A stretch of DNA of 64,000 bases from Triglochin maritima (lineage: Eukaryota; Streptophyta; Magnoliopsida; Alismatales; Juncaginaceae), in the NCBI GenBank assembly GCA_963682175.1, contig OY821772.1, forward strand, positions 49,994,925 to 50,058,924, in the 5' to 3' direction. Positions 45,101 to 57,718 of the stretch are shown piece by piece; within the stretch, counting starts at the first letter, position 1, and each line of letters starts with the position of its first letter. A model generated the notes under the pieces. It did not search any database. It was not told where the DNA came from and saw only the letters and a program-made list of their open reading frames with translations. A program made the translations under genes and the position numbers.

Positions 45101-45349
45101 TTCCATGTTTCTATGCTGAGGAAGTACGTGGCCGATCCAGCTCATGTGATAGAGATATCAGTACCGGAGATCCAGCAGGATTTGTCGTTAGATGAGAGAC
45201 CAGTAGAGATTGTGGATCAGATGGTACATCAACTCAGGAGGAGAGCGATTCCGATGGTGAAAGTCAGGTGGCAGCATCACAGTGTCAGAGAGGCTACCTG
45301 GGAGATCGAGGAGGATGTCAGGAAGCAGTATCCAGAGTTATTCCGGTAA
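42134..45349 (+). CDS. Gypsy gag-pol polyprotein with in-frame integrase deletion
   Basis: I choose ATG 42134 (MPPRRGKA), the usual start of such gags; the frame is open from 42089. In order: retrotransposon gag (residues about 80-220), CCHC knuckle [14 protein letters not shown], retropepsin site [10 protein letters not shown] (Cys beside the catalytic Asp where Ser or Thr is usual), reverse transcriptase ([18 protein letters not shown]) and RNase H beginning [10 protein letters not shown]. After [11 protein letters not shown] the frame passes straight to [13 protein letters not shown], which in relatives lies beyond integrase. The rest of RNase H and the whole integrase core are missing with the frame kept. 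A chromodomain-like end follows ([15 protein letters not shown]). It is about 1070 residues against roughly 1500 in complete relatives. Integration would need an integrase in trans. Confidence 0.93.
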   Translation: MPPRRGKAVAHTRGESETARDEAWEDERRTLFDTVGRLTEMLQQQTAQTGQTGTGAMHDRFMRQHPPTFLGQYDAEAAEEWIFTMQKIFSAIGCPPEARVGLATYVLGGAASNWWRSTSAVVFADRDDIAWEEFVGEFNEQYFPQHVQDQKREEFLSLQQGDMTLAGYIGKFNALERYCPEMYVTQEQRAGKFVRGLRKQLRTKVLTHMPRTLADAVKSATVLDRDYRENYQDERRPSGRFSGRPGGQTGGNPGKRPRYEGAGVAVPRPEPCGTCGRFHSGPCFTPGACHGCGQLGHFIRSCPSRGAGPSRPPGLPAPGRGGGGGRPPFRPQQGQRTGRVFTIQAEEARDGGAVVEGTLLVAGSVARVLFDCGATHSFISERFAGVLGCTLAMLTATLEVSTPLGLVGTVGRFVPGATVVSGDQEFPADLVLLPMEDFDVILGMDWLSQYDVRVLCREKKILIPRKGLPDILIRGIRSRGGRIIVSAVRAQRLLQQGCAAFLATLVVAEAESQRLEDIEVVQEFADVFPAEIPGLPPHRELEFGIELVAGTTPQSKAPYRMAPAELTELKKQLQELMDSGFIRPSVSPWGAPVLFVKKKDGSLRMCIDYRMLNQVTVKNMYPLPRIEDLFDQLQSAKVFSKIDLRSGYHQLRIRDEDIQKTAFRTRYGHYEFLVMPFGLTNAPAAFMDLMHRTFRQYIDIFVIVFVDDILIYSPDVEQHREHLRIVLSILRAQQLYAKFSKCEFWLDRVAFLGHIVSAEGISVDPAKVEAVTQWRTPTSVTEIRSFVGLAGYYRRFIKDFSRLAAPLTALTQKGVTFVWSQKCEDSFQELKRLLTTAPVLSLPSGTGGFVIYSDASGVGLGCVLMQHGRVIAYASRQLKVHERNYPTHDLELAAVVHALKTWRHYLYGERFEVFTDHQSLKYLFSQKELTFEVGDHVFLKISPSRGVMRFGKKGKLSPRYVGPFEILDRVGEVAYRIALPPQFAGLHNVFHVSMLRKYVADPAHVIEISVPEIQQDLSLDERPVEIVDQMVHQLRRRAIPMVKVRWQHHSVREATWEIEEDVRKQYPELFR

Positions 45350-45384
45350 GTCAGTTGTTTCGAATTTCGCGGACGAAATTTCTT

Positions 45385-45398
45385 TAAGGAGGGTAGAT
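45385..45398 (+). promoter_or_regulatory. Gypsy polypurine tract
   Basis: TAAGGAGGGTAGAT directly precedes the right LTR, following the conserved-looking tttcgcggacgaaatttc block. Confidence 0.85.
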
Positions 45399-47355
45399 TG
45401 TAATAACCTAATCTAAAACACCTTAATTAACTAAACCTAAACCTAATTAATCTAATCTAATCTTTGATTAGTGAAGGATGAGGTGGAGAATTGGATAAGA
45501 TTTGAGAGATGAGGTGTTGGAATAGGATTGGAGGGGATAGAGGTGTTGAGTTTTGAAGTATATATATATAGTGAAGATAAGATTGAGATAGGTTTTTTTT
45601 GGTAAAAACGTTCTTCTTCAATCATTGCATTTATCAGAGAGTGTTTGAGATTCGCGGAGAGGAGAAGGAGGCAGTAAGAAGAAGGAGAGAAGAAGAAGAG
45701 GAGGAGAAGGTGAAGTGTTGGATTGAAGTAGCCAAAGCTTGGGAGACATCTACAACCGTCAAAAAGGTATGCCAAATCTTCAATATAACTCACTTGTGCC
45801 TTGTGAGTGTTGGGGATCGACGTTGGTGTCGAATTCCCCGTCGGAATTCAACCAATTCAGAGGTTGAAGACGACGATCGGTCGACCGGTGCCTGTGGGCA
45901 GTCGACCGATCCTATTATTATATTGTTATTTACCCGCGAACGGTCGAACGATGTCGTTAGACGGTCGACCGTTATGCCAGATTGTGCGGGAAAAAGGGGA
46001 TTATACTGTTATCGGTCGAACGGGACCACTTAGCCGGTCGACCGAATAACGATGAGAATGGGTCGGTTGGGGATTTTGACTTATTAAACGGTCGAACGTC
46101 CTTACCTTGTTCGACCGATCCATTCGATGCTAAGTCGGTTGGGAGCTTTGACCATCAAAACGGTCGACCGCTCTTTAACTCTCGGTCGACCGACTGAGCA
46201 TTTAATTAAGCGGTAGAGTGCTTGTGTTGATTCGGTCGAACTGTATTTCAGTTCCGGTCGACCGAACGAGACTTGGGCAAAATATTGAAAGTCCTGTTAT
46301 CGGTCGAACGGCCCCTTGGTTCGACCGGTCGGATATATATATTATATAAAATGGTATAGCGTAGACCTTCCAAACGGTCGACCGCTAGATGACTTTTGTT
46401 CGACCGATTGGTCGGTAATTCGGTTGGCGTGGTTCGACCGGTAGATTTGTTTGTACAGTACTGTGTACTGTGTGGGGGACCGGTCGACCGGTGTGCTTGT
46501 AGCGGTCGACCGATCTACCGCAGGTTGGTGGATTTATCCACACGCGATCCGTCGATGTCAGGTCGACTACCGGCTCCGAGGCGACGGTTGATTACCGGCT
46601 TTGAGAGCTACGGATTTCACCTTCGACGAAGGCGTATTATTGTTGTACCTTTTTCCTCTCTTACCGAGCGGGGTGTGAGGGATGTGTACCGTAAACCTTG
46701 GGCAGTTTGCGAGGGTTTAGCGGTAGGCCGAGGATGTTCCGGCAGGGTGCGCGCTAGGCGACTCTTGGGGGAGCAGTGGCTGTCGTCTGACCCGAGTTGT
46801 GTATTCGGCGGGCTGACTCGCTCCTTGGGTGCGGCGTGTACCAGGGGTTCCTTCCTGCACGATTTGGGGAGCAGTGGTGTCGACTGACCCTTGTGAGGCA
46901 GCGGTGGACTGACTTGACCCTAGTGGCAGGAGTGGTTCAGTGCCGCGGAGGCGGTGAGGGCATTATTGTGGGCCCGAGGCGGATGATCATGTGCATAGCA
47001 TTGCATTGTATTTAATTCCTTTTTATATTTTAGGAGGTTTGGTATACGGGGTTCCTTCAGGGAACTCAGGCATGTTTGTTGTTTGCATTTCAGGTAGCGA
47101 GCAGGGTTAGAGTTTGAGGTGGTGACCGAGGACGGTGCCCCCGAGATCAGATCCTGTAGTTGTCAGTCTCTTTCTTTTGAGGTGATTACATATTGTATAG
47201 CTTTTGTCGTAATCACAGTCAGTCTGTATATTTGACTTCCACGTGGATCATATTTATATTATATATGTTGGTTTGTTTCCCGTGACGTGCCCAGTGTTGA
47301 CCGTTGACGGTCTTTATTATTGTTTAAATTTTCCGCTGTTTTCGGGTACGTTACA
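45399..47355 (+). repeat. Gypsy right LTR
   Basis: Same length and, as far as read, same sequence as the left LTR. Its doublet array lies at 45878-46512, each position 5345 above that of the left LTR. Confidence 0.95.
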
Positions 47356-47888
47356 AAACCAATTTGAAATTCAATATTAAATTAATATATTTAGATTATT
47401 GAACACAACTCACCAGTGTTTTTACGTATTCAAGCACGGTAAACGTAAATGAGAAAAATCACAATCTGTTTAACTCATGCTTAGTGAATCCCATACCTTG
47501 TACAAAGCAACATCATCCAAAGTCATTTATAAAATACTATATCAGGGAATCATCATCGATACATGAAACTACTTGATTTACATTGGTATATGGAAGTATT
47601 ATATTTCGTTGTTATCTCGTAAATCTAAGGAATAGAGCTCCCACATTGTACGAAGTAATAAAGGGGAGTCAAAGGATAATTTATACTACACTATCAATGT
47701 TATTACTTAATCTCAATTAAGTGGGACATTTAGCTTCAATCTTATCTCAACCTTTAATCTCAAAATCAATGGTTCAGATTATGGGAATTGGACCCCTCCA
47801 ATTCTCAAGGAATTGTAAGGAATTGGAGGGGATTCATGTCCGTTTCTCACATCCCATGACAGTATGACCAAACAAAACGACAAACTAC

Positions 47889-48779
47889 AATGGGTGTCGG
47901 TAGATGTCCGAAATTTGAGAATACATCCGCGTTCGTATTCATTTTATCTGTGAATCTGTAGTCCGTAAAATCGTATTTGTATCTGAAACTTGATAACCAG
48001 GAACTCGTGGAGCGAATATGGATATTGATACATATGACCCGTATAATATCTGATTCGAGATTGAATATCTGTATTATAAGATCTGTATTCATATCGATAT
48101 ATGTATCCATATTCACTTAATATCACACATAATATATATGTATATATTTATTAAAATTTTATAATTTATACCTAGTTGGTAATTAATTGTAACTTAATCT
48201 GGAAAGAATTATATCTGAAATTCGCGTTCGTATCCAGGATGAAATATTCATTAATTTGAGGGGTGAATATGAATATTGTTGTATCCGATCCGAATAATAT
48301 CCGTTTCGGAACTACATATATGTATTTCAACATCCATATTCATATTTGTATCATATACTTATGCAATACATTATTATACCTAGAAGTATTCATATTTCAA
48401 CCTTGTGTGATTATATTTTGAATATATAGTTTAAATTTATTTATTCAAATAAAAATACATCTACTGATCACATTTATTCAAGCATTGAATACTATTATCA
48501 TTTTCAGAATATGAAGTTAAGATAAAGTAAATTAATATTTGAAACCAAATAAAGTTATAAATGTGACTGTATAAGAATTTGTCTAAGTGAAAATGAAAAA
48601 TGTTATAAGGTAGAGAATTATGTTTACGGATGCAAATATTATTCGTATCCGCACTGAATCGGTCAAATATCCAAACAGATATAAACTTTTCATATCCGTA
48701 AACAATCTGTATATATATCCTTAAATTTCATACGGATACGAATATGGATATACTTATATCCGATCCGTCGACACCCCTA
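47889..48779. mobile_element. hAT-type non-autonomous element, 891 bp
   Basis: Exact 8-bp target duplication caaactac at 47881-47888 and 48780-48787. The imperfect terminal inverted repeats are AATGGGTGTCGGTAGAT and, reverse complemented from the right, TAGGGGTGTCGACGGAT (12 of 17 agree). The interior is a long run of ATC/GAT/TAT words (gtatccatattc, gatatgaat) and encodes nothing convincing. Confidence 0.8.
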
Positions 48780-48829
48780 CAAACTACGGCCAAACTTAGT
48801 TGTCAACTGCGGAAAACTCAACAAGCTGT

Positions 48830-49570
48830 CCAAAGATGTTGCTGCCATTGGTGGTGACAGATTACTGTCCCACAATTGTTATTTTTCCTCCAATGATGTA
48901 AGAAGTGTCCCAACAAATCAAGCCTCTTCCCTCAACGTTTCAACATGTACGCAACTCCTGTCACCATCATCTCAAGAAACCACCGCACTCACCGCCACCA
49001 ACTTGTTGGCGAAACCTTCATTGCCAAACAACCAACCAATTAACAGCTATTGCTGCCTTCTCCAAAACCAGCCTTCTGAAGTTCGCCTCCGGCTTTGTCA
49101 ACTTCGGCAACAAATTCTTCCCCGACACGACTTCCAATCCACCGTTTCACACCGGATGAAATTCAACATCACAACAAACAAAGGTTTGTGTTTAGATTGG
49201 GACGAAATGTATTCTCCAAACAATCAATGCAAGCCACAATCACACATCTTCCTTTCCAACGAACATGCATGCATAGCCGAGCAGTTTCCCGTTCATGTTC
49301 AAACACCAACCCAAAAAAGGCTAACTTTTGATCCGGGGTGCATAATAATTTGTTCAAAGAAACCCGCCAGACCGTGGACCTTGACGACAAGGTTCGTTTC
49401 GAAGGGGAGGGTGATTTTACGCGTGTGCATGGCCCATGTAACTCCGGCCAACATCTCATGCACACATGTTTTGTACATTTATGATATATTATGTAGGGTA
49501 TGCTTCTGTGTTTATTTATATGTATTGTTAGTAGATTACTGGAGTTTATGTGTTAGTGGATATGATTAAG
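48830..49570 (+). other. Unrecognised GC-richer stretch, possible decayed gene fragment
   Basis: Three overlapping plus-strand frames (48905-49159, 49003-49569, 49095-49331) and one minus-strand frame (49169-49465) have lower A/T than the surroundings. None shows a domain I know, and the best-looking words change frame. It may be a decayed exon or chance. No function is proposed. Confidence 0.2.
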
Positions 49571-50109
49571 TAGTTGTGTGTTGTGTATTACCAGTGAGTA
49601 GTTATGTTAGTCTTTGTATTGTTCCTCTTTGGAGTTGGATCTCTTACTCGAAAAGAGATAATTATTTAACAAAGTGCATGAAGCTAGTGAGTGTTTGCTG
49701 TTTGAACCTTGACATCTTAATTATTTTTTTGAAGTAAGAAGACATCATTGAATTTTAGAAACTTAAATGATCCATTAGATAACTAATTTAATATATAGTC
49801 TTGGTTTAGCAACAACCAAATATCATGTGTTTCTTTCAAATAATATCCACTAATACTACCAAATTCTTCTATACTTTTATACTGATAGAATCATGAGATA
49901 AGCATGAGACATACCCTGATTGCCATGCATATTGTACATTAAGTCTTTAATTGTTTAATGAGAAAGATTATTTTGAAGTTGGATAAGATCTCTTCCTATC
50001 GGTAATGACTGTACTTGGCTAATTGCGTTTTCATTCCATGGCACGGTACCATGTGCTTAGATGCCCACGAGTCTCGCCTTCCAAGAAACATTCTGTTAAG
50101 ATCGTCCCT

Positions 50110-50432
50110 GAACAATTTCATCATGAGTTTTCTTTTTTTTTCCAAATCATTTTTTTTCTTCCACGTTAACTTTCTTTCTCTCCAACCTATTTTTTCTCTT
50201 TCCTACATCATTCACCTCTTAACCACAACACACCACAACTTATCTCTCTCATCAACATCATTTCGGAGTCAATCTTAGAAAAAAATTAAAAAAAATCTAA
50301 AAAATCAAAACAATTAGAAAACATATTTTCAAAAAAAAATTCAAACAAAATTTAAAAAAATCAAACAAAAAAAATTGATTTAAAAACCGTACTGGGTTGA
50401 CGACCCAGACGACCCGTTATGGGTGCCCTAAA
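50110..50432. repeat. Possible Tourist-like MITE
   Basis: The T/C-rich then A-rich sequence, ending cgttatGGGTGCCCtaa, resembles 24480-24890. The outer sequence read inward (TTA then GGGCACCC) fits a Harbinger-type end with a TAA target. The other end was not identified. Confidence 0.35.
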
Positions 50433-50547
50433 AACAAACGGAATGTTACTTAATCCAATCTGTTGGCAATTAAATTCGAGCACGGCAACATGATAACATA
50501 TCGCAGAAACAACTTAGAACCATGTGATAGAAAGTTGCAACAAAAAA

Positions 50548-50935
50548 AATTCTAAACTTGTGGGAAAGCTGATTCGAAGATAAAAAGAAAAGCAAGCGTT
50601 GATAGATTCCTCCATCAATATACATCCACGATGGAACAGGTGCAAGAGCTGGAACCAAAAACATAAAATTCTTCCGCTTTGCAAAAGCATCTTTTGGATC
50701 CTACTTTGGAACGTTAATTTATCTTGTGGTTTATGATCTGTATGGGTTCTATACTCTTTTTGTTTATGAAAATGAAACTTTTGCAACAAGAAAAATAGAA
50801 TAAGAATTTGGTGAGTGGTCATCTCACGAAGGAGAAGATCCACTTATGTATTTATAATCATTTCTTTTTGGGAGTTACATGTAATCGCGGTAGGAGTTAC
50901 ATGGAGGTTATGAAGTCACAGTGTAAGAAAGTTGT
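50548..50935. repeat. Local duplicated segment, copy 1
   Basis: It matches 51929-52300 closely (gtgggaaagctga, gaaaagcaag, gattcctccaccaat, tccacgatggaaca, tcctactttggaacgttaatttat). A third, partial copy is at 56345-56600. The frames in it are interrupted in the sister copies, so no protein is claimed. Confidence 0.65.
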
Positions 50936-50938
50936 AAC

Positions 50939-51900
50939 AAATACTACTGCAGAACGTTTATAGGTTTGTACATCCGATGTCTATAGGTTTGTATGAACAT
51001 CGGATTTTTTAGTATAACTGACGTTTATACCTCTTGAAATTAGAAGAAGAAAAATTATTTATTTTTTGGAATTTATTTCGTATAAGAATTTAATGTGGAT
51101 TTATTTTGTATAAGAATAATGTGAATTATTTCGATTGATTTAAAAATAGTTACATCAATGTAACTATCGCATGTGTGCTGATGTACACATGTGTGTTTAT
51201 GGTCATATGTGTTGAAGTTTAGTCCCACATTGGAGAGAGAGAAAATTGTTGGTGAGATTGAAATACCCCACCACTCATTTACTTCTAAATGGGAGTTCAG
51301 TATCACACTAGCTACAATAGGCAAATGTGATATATATAATGGTTAAAAGATTGGCACTTGGGTTTAAGATGGTTGCAATGTTTTTTATACTATTTACTCA
51401 TGTATAAACGTCGGTTGTATAAGGTAGCCGATGTCTATAGGACGTAATTTTTTATTATTGTTATTTAAATGTATAAACGTCGGATGTTTAGAGTGGTCGT
51501 ATTGTATGTATAGACGTCAGTGACCTTATATATCTGACGTCTATCGACGTCTATATGTAACAATTTAGTCCTATATCGGCCAAATTTTTGTTGTTGTTGT
51601 TGTGGTTCATGTACTCCACCACTCCTCTACAAACAAATGCGAACGAGTTTGGTCACTTGGGCAACTTGGGCTTGATTAATGTAGAGGCTGAGTGATTGTT
51701 CTAGGTGGTAATGTATTTTTAGGTAAATTAAAGATATAATAGACGTCAGTCATATATAGTCAACGTCTATACACTGTACATTGTATAGACGTCGGTCGTA
51801 TATAACCGATGTCTATACACAAGAGCATAGACACTTGTGAAATATAAGTCGGGTACTTGGACCGCAAAAAATCATCATATACACTTCTGTATATCTGACG
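50939..51900. mobile_element. CACTA remnant D (subterminal repeats only)
   Basis: It starts near 50942 with actactgcagaacg, like the 3' terminus of copy B, and contains scattered tataaacgtcgg, tagacgtcag and ctgacgtcta units at 50960-51030, 51410-51560 and 51740-51900. No intact terminus was found on the right. It lies between the two copies of the local duplication. Confidence 0.5.
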
Positions 51901-51928
51901 TATATGACTTTTTTTCCGGCCGTGAAAA

Positions 51929-52300
51929 TAAAAATCTAAAATTGTGGGAAAGCTGAATCGGATGTAAAAAGAAAAGCAAGTGTTGATAGATTCCTCCACC
52001 AATTTACATCCACGATGGAACAAGTGCAAGAGCTGGAACCAAAAAACATAAAATTCTTCGGCTCTGCAAAAGCATCTTTTAGATCCTACTTTGGAACGTT
52101 AATTTATCTTGAGGCTTATGATTTCTATATGAGGTTAATTTCTATACTCTTCTCGGTATGAAAATAAACTTTTGCAACAAGAAAATGGACAAAGAATTTG
52201 AGAAGTAAGTGGTCATCTCTTGAAGGAGAAGATTCACGTATATTTATAATAATTTCTTTGTGGGAGTATATAATCATCGTAGGAGTTACATGAAGGTTAT
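51929..52300. repeat. Local duplicated segment, copy 2
   Basis: Counterpart of 50548-50935 in direct orientation, about 1.38 kb away, with many point differences. Confidence 0.65.
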
Positions 52301-53008
52301 GGTGGGAGTTACAATACTTAATTGAGAAAATTAAGTTACACATAAATAAGGAGTTACAGTACAAAACCTAGTGTAACAGGAAGTAAAAAATGTGATTCAT
52401 CCACTCATTTGTAAGAATTTTATAACACTCACTCATGGATGATCATCCTTTTGTAATACGTTTTTCAACATGTATTGTTAAAAACCTTATCAAGAAAAAT
52501 CATATGAGACAAAAACTTGATGAAGGAAAAGAGTACAGAACGTAAATCTTCCTCTCATTTCAATATACATTTACTACGCTCCATTGAATATATAATATTG
52601 CATTATATTCATGTCTCATTAAAAATCTTGTTATAATACACAATGGGAAAAATTAACTAAGGAAAAAAGAATATATGACATATGTTAAAAAATTACACAA
52701 ACTGACTCATTAAAAATCTTTAACTCAAAAAACCTGGAGGGACAAATAAGTCTCAAATAAATTTATCAACGCATTCCAACAAAGGAATAATCTCAACAAA
52801 AACAAGTCTCTTAAAGCTTTCTTTCATCAGATATTAACTAAGAACTCAGAATATTTTTTCTTATATACTATCAATATATCAAGAACCAAATGCATAAGAT
52901 AATATTAAGATTCTCAAAATTGTGGCACCAATATTGTAGATCTTTAGCAACTTATTATTTGTGGATCGAAATCACGATAGGATACAAATAGTTAGGGGAG
53001 AGCAACTT
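52301..53008. other. AT-rich intergenic DNA
   Basis: No gene, repeat boundary or site was supported. Confidence 0.3.
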
Positions 53009-53305
53009 CCGGTCCGGTCCGGGTTTTTGGACCGGACCAGACCGGTTCGGTCCGGGTTCGGTCCGGACCGAAACCAACCGGTCCGGGTTTCGGTCCGGTC
53101 CACCGGAGCGATTCGGGTTTCAGTCTGGTCCGGTTCCGGACCAAAACCCAAAAATTCCCACAAAAGTTCGGTCCGGGTTCGGTCTAGACCGAACCTGACC
53201 GGTCCGGTCTTCGGTCCGGACCCCGGAGAGAATCCAGGTCCGGTCCGGTCCGGTCTTCGGTCCGGACCCCGGAGAGAATTTGGGTCCGGTCCAGTCCGGG
53301 TCCGG
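53009..53305. repeat. GGTCCGG-rich tandem/low-complexity array
   Basis: About 300 bp made of GGTCCGG, CCGGACC, GGGTTCGGTCC and similar words in both orientations, with a local tandem copy (ggtccggtcttcggtccgg, twice). It is sharply GC-rich against AT-rich flanks. The frames through it (Pro/Arg/Ser/Gly-rich) are by-products of the repeat. Confidence 0.85.
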
Positions 53306-53783
53306 AATGATGCTCAATCCTGCAAATAGTACTTACGAAGAAGTCATCACTAGTTTTTATATTTATAAAACAAAATAGTACACTACAAGATTAAAAATTT
53401 CGACATCAAATACACCCAAAATGCAAGTTAATTGTCTTACCTCTCCAATCACAGGAATGATGTGGTTACATTATAGAGGTGCAAATAGAGTCAATCAAAG
53501 ACCCTCAACACCAATTAGGCACATGTAACCGATTGCAGAATGCCAAAACAAGAATCTAATACATCTATTAGTTATTTAGTTAATTGTTTGATTTGGTAGT
53601 GTAACTGGTATTCCAAACTCATGAATAAACTATAACAAGAATTCTTATGGGTAATTTATTCAAAACCGATATGTAAATTTTGATAAGCAAAGTCTAGAAT
53701 ATATAGCTCTAGCAACGTGATACATAGACACATCTATCTTATATTAAAAAATAAATTGAACACATCTAATATCAGCTTGAAAA

Positions 53784-55327
53784 CATACTATAGAAAAAGA
53801 AATATATGTCGGATATACAACTTCTATACGTCGGATATACGTTTTCCTAACCCGAATTCTATCTATGTGTCGTATATACCTATACGTCGGTCACTAAATG
53901 ATCAACGTCTATTCATAACAAATAGACGTGGGTCGTAAGCTAACAACTGACATCTAGTCTTAACAAATATATGTCGGTCTAAGATATGATCGACGTTTAC
54001 ATCCTTCGAATTAAGGAATACGCGTCGCATTAACCTAATAACCGACGTCTATATCATTACCAGATTAAAAAAAATACTAAATGGAACAATCATACAATCC
54101 TCCATAACAAACATGTTTATCCTGCAAAAGAAAACACATTCATCATGCACAACACATTCATCCAATGAGTATACACAAACACAATCACACATACACAAAC
54201 ACTTACATTCATTCACAAAGATGTTTGATTATATTAAAGTAAAAATGTTATCCAATAACATATTGGTCATACAAAAGAACAAGTTTAATAAAATTGCATG
54301 TTTAATTACAAAGAATGTGATTCATGATATAACAACTTGTTAGTTCATTAACATGTTGGTAAAAAAATAACGTGCCCATTGCTCGTGAGTATCATCGAGC
54401 TCCTGTTGCGAGTAGGAATTGTTATTCTTTTGGAAGACCTATGAAAATAAAAGTACACAATATTAATACGAGTACACAATATTAAAGAATGAAACTATAA
54501 TAGTAATATTACCTCAGATATGACTACGTTTCGAGGTGCGATTTCAATAATTTCTTCCATATATATCACAACGTAGTAACCACATTCCGTATTGTCACTC
54601 TGCTTGCAATACTACAAAGATATAAATTAGCTAAAAATATGTTCCATTACTTAACAAAAACAACAAAAATGGGAGAAAGTACTTACCTCCGTTCCATGTC
54701 AGGTTACTCTTACATTTTTGTTTGTTTTTATTCTACCTAACACTTTGTAAACATTTATTGTCCTGAGTAGCATAAGTGATGCAATATAAAGTCGATAATA
54801 CTAATAAAAATACACAAATTACAAATACGATGATTAAAACAACTTACAATGAAACAAATTTCTTTGTTGATTCCCTTGGTTTAGTTGATCCCAAAGGATC
54901 AAACCAATATACCGAATTAGTTTGGAGGCATAGAACGACAAGCATCCAATGAGCTCTGTTTATATATATAATTAGAAGTTTATTACAAAATCAAATTCTA
55001 ATTACTTTGAATTAACAAATTTACCTCTCATGATAAATGAGGATATAATATTGTATGCCTTGTTCTTTCACAAGACCCACAAGCTCACTCAATTTATCGT
55101 CATTCCCGTATATATACGTAGATGAACACACAAATACAAATACTTGATTACCGGGGAAGACTGACATTCTAACATCATAAAGGTGTCTACAAGAGTAAAA
55201 ATTACATATTGTTATAATTACGATAAAATTATTCAATACATTTCATTTTATACACAAAAAACACTTCACTTGCACATTGATAATTGTCATGCACAATTGA
55301 TCCACTATTCACTATTCTGCACTAGTG
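53784..55327 (-). mobile_element. CACTA remnant C, internally deleted
   Basis: The 5' terminus CACTAGTGCAGAATAG lies on the minus strand at 55327, same as copies A and B. The 3' end, near 53784, is degenerate (catactatagaaaaag). Between them are subterminal repeats (53800-54060) and Ulp1 exons; everything from the 5' terminus to about exon 5 is missing. The 3-bp flanks (aaa and tcg) do not match, in keeping with an old copy. Confidence 0.75.
54340..55190 (-). pseudogene. Ulp1-like protease exons in CACTA remnant C
   Basis: Recognisable by exon order against copy B: stop and exon 10 at 54340-54437 (QQELDDTHEQWARYF), exon 9 around 54510-54610 with the Cys motif TECGYYVVIYMEE, a decayed exon 8 near 54690-54765, exon 7 around 54850-54960 with AHWMLVVLC and WFDPLGS, and exon 6 around 55025-55190. 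The exon 8 equivalent has a stop, and exons 1-5 are gone, so this is a remnant. Confidence 0.75.
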
Positions 55328-57589
55328 TCGTAATATACAAGTATGTAATACGAAATTAAGATTCACAAGAGATGATGTTGCAAGTAATCTAATAATCTAT
55401 TGGCAAACAATATCTTGTGATTAACAATTTGGGCCGAAAAGCAGAAACACCCACCTCATATTCTTGATAGTCCATCTTGTTAAGAATTCAACACCAACCC
55501 AAATCCAAATCCTAGCGCAAGAGAGAAATATTATTTAAGATAATTAGTATGTCTGATCCAAGAGGTCCAATTCTAGAGTCTTCTTACTCTAGAATTCTCT
55601 TTCTAGATTTCTCCATCACATCTAGAAGTTTTCACTCTCCACACACTTACATCTACCACTATAAATATGAGGTATCAACCTCCATTCTAATGCATCCCAG
55701 GTAGAGTTAGTCTTCACCCACTATAAAGAGCAAGTCTTGTAGTTGAGTGCTAGGGAGTGAGTCTTGTAGTGAAGTAAACATCGTGTAAGTGCAAGTTTAG
55801 TAGTAGAAAGAGTAGTTATGAGTGTGTCTCACAATATAGATAGTGTGCAAGTGTTAGTTATAGTATTGTAACATTGGTTGTTATAAATACAAATTTACAT
55901 TTCATATATCTTCGAGTCTCTTCTACTCAATACATATAATGTTGAAAATTTATTTGGAAACCACCATCCCAGAAAATCAATAGTTTCAAGGCAGCATAAC
56001 TTCCAGAGAAGAAAACTTAAACCGAGGTGATAGAGAAAGAACTAAATCCACCTAGAACTTACTGGTTCAATTACTGCACGAGGACTACGTACTCTCTGTA
56101 ATATAAAAACTTGTTAATCCATGTGCATGCAATACGAAAACGTATTAGACTCTCATCCTTCACTACTGCAATGAACAATTTGGATTCAATGCATAGATCG
56201 TCAGCCAAAGAGAAAATATACGAAGTTGCCAATTTAATTTCTGTTGGCATACCTCCTTTTGTAGTTTTACCTCATTTTGCAAAGAAGACACTATAAGATT
56301 CATGCTCCATCAATTTCTCAGTCGTTTAAAATGTCGTGTTGATAACGTATTATGAAAATGAACTTTTGCAACAAGAAAATGGATGAAGAATTTGGAGAGT
56401 AAGTGGTCATCTCTTGAAGGAGAAGATACACGTATTTTTAATCATTTCTTTGTATGAGTTACATACAATCATGGTAGGAGTTACATGGAGATAATGTAGG
56501 TCACGGTGGGAGTTACAACACTTAATTGAGAAAATTATATGACACATAAATAAAGAACACATAAATAAAGAGTTAAAATACAAAAATCTAGTGTGACAAG
56601 TAAAAATTAAGGTGATTAATCCACTCATTTTTAACAATTTCATAACACCTCAATTGTTTTTGAAAGCAATTTTTTTTTGTTATCACTTATCAACATGTAG
56701 ATATCACCGGATCACCAAAGGTAACGGTAGAAGGCGGGGTCGTCCTCGAGACGAGCACAAACCAACGAGGCAACAAACCATCCATTCTGATCCCTTAAAC
56801 ACGGCGTAATAGAATCCAAAGATGTTCATCTTAGATCTTAACTATTGATTCGGTTGCAAAAGCCCGAATTTTACAAGAAACAAAATCGACCCACAACCTA
56901 ATGTGTATTCCAATTGATTCAAATGGAATGGAGATGAGACGCAAGATGAATTCCACTCTCTTAAACAAACCGTGCTTCATATTCTAGTATCTATGTTAAG
57001 CGTTAAAATTAACCCTAGCATATCTCTTTCAAGAAGAAAAAACCCAGAGCTAATGCAGATGGAAAAAATAGTGAACTGCTAAATGTCGTCCGTGATTTAT
57101 TTAAATTGTCCATGTTATTTACCATTTTACCCTCACACCTATATTTAAAAAAAAATCCGAAAAAGAGGTGCATGTCGGAAATGTCTCTCCTTTTTTATTT
57201 TTTATTTTAAATTATGAATATTATCACATTATTTATTTTTTAAATTTAGTAATTTGTAATGAAATTCATAACCATCTGGTTACTGTGGAGGAAAAGAAAA
57301 ATCAATAATTTAATAGTTGGATTATTGCCTTGCAGATCACGAGTAATATTCCAAATTCCAAAAATAACCTCGTTGAAATGCGAGTTTTAGATAATTAAGC
57401 AAACCACATTGATATATTGATTTTGGAATTGAATGTCACATCCGGTGATATAGTGAGAGTTAGGTAGATATAGTTTTCAGAAAATATAGAACCTGACTTC
57501 TATCGCAACTTGTTTCACCCATTTTATTGTTTGGTCACATGTTGGAAATACTTTCGGACTTACGAAAATCTCATTGTAATCTACCCAGT
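55328..57589. other. Intergenic, partial copy of the 50.5-kb repeat at 56345-56600
   Basis: Apart from the partial repeat (cttttgcaacaagaaaatgga, ggtcatctcttgaaggagaaga, ggtgggagttaca), no gene or element with defined ends was found. Confidence 0.4.
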
Positions 57590-57684
57590 CACCATCAAAA
57601 AATCTTGCAACGGAACCTAAAATAATTTGAAATAACACACCGTATAAATTCAAGATTTAAAAAAACCCGGGCGTCTGCAACCCC

Positions 57685-57718
<34 letters not shown>

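Larger units (their letters stand above)
40054..47355 (+). mobile_element. Ty3/Gypsy LTR retrotransposon (Tekay-like chromovirus), integrase deleted
   Basis: The LTRs are 40054-42010 and 45399-47355, each exactly 1957 bp. The 5-bp duplication aaacc lies at 40049-40053 and 47356-47360. Every open frame in one LTR recurs with the same translation 5345 bp later in the other, so the LTRs look identical and the insertion is very recent. The internal region is only 3388 bp. It keeps gag, protease, reverse transcriptase, part of RNase H and the C-terminal chromodomain-like tail, but has lost the integrase core while staying in frame. Confidence 0.96.

Noticed and set aside
52961..53329. 122-codon Arg/Pro/Gly-rich frame
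   Set aside because: Product of the GGTCCGG array; open in several frames on both strands.
53381..55327. CACTA at 53381 as the second terminus of remnant C
   Set aside because: No subterminal repeats follow it; the better match to the copy B 3' terminus is near 53784.
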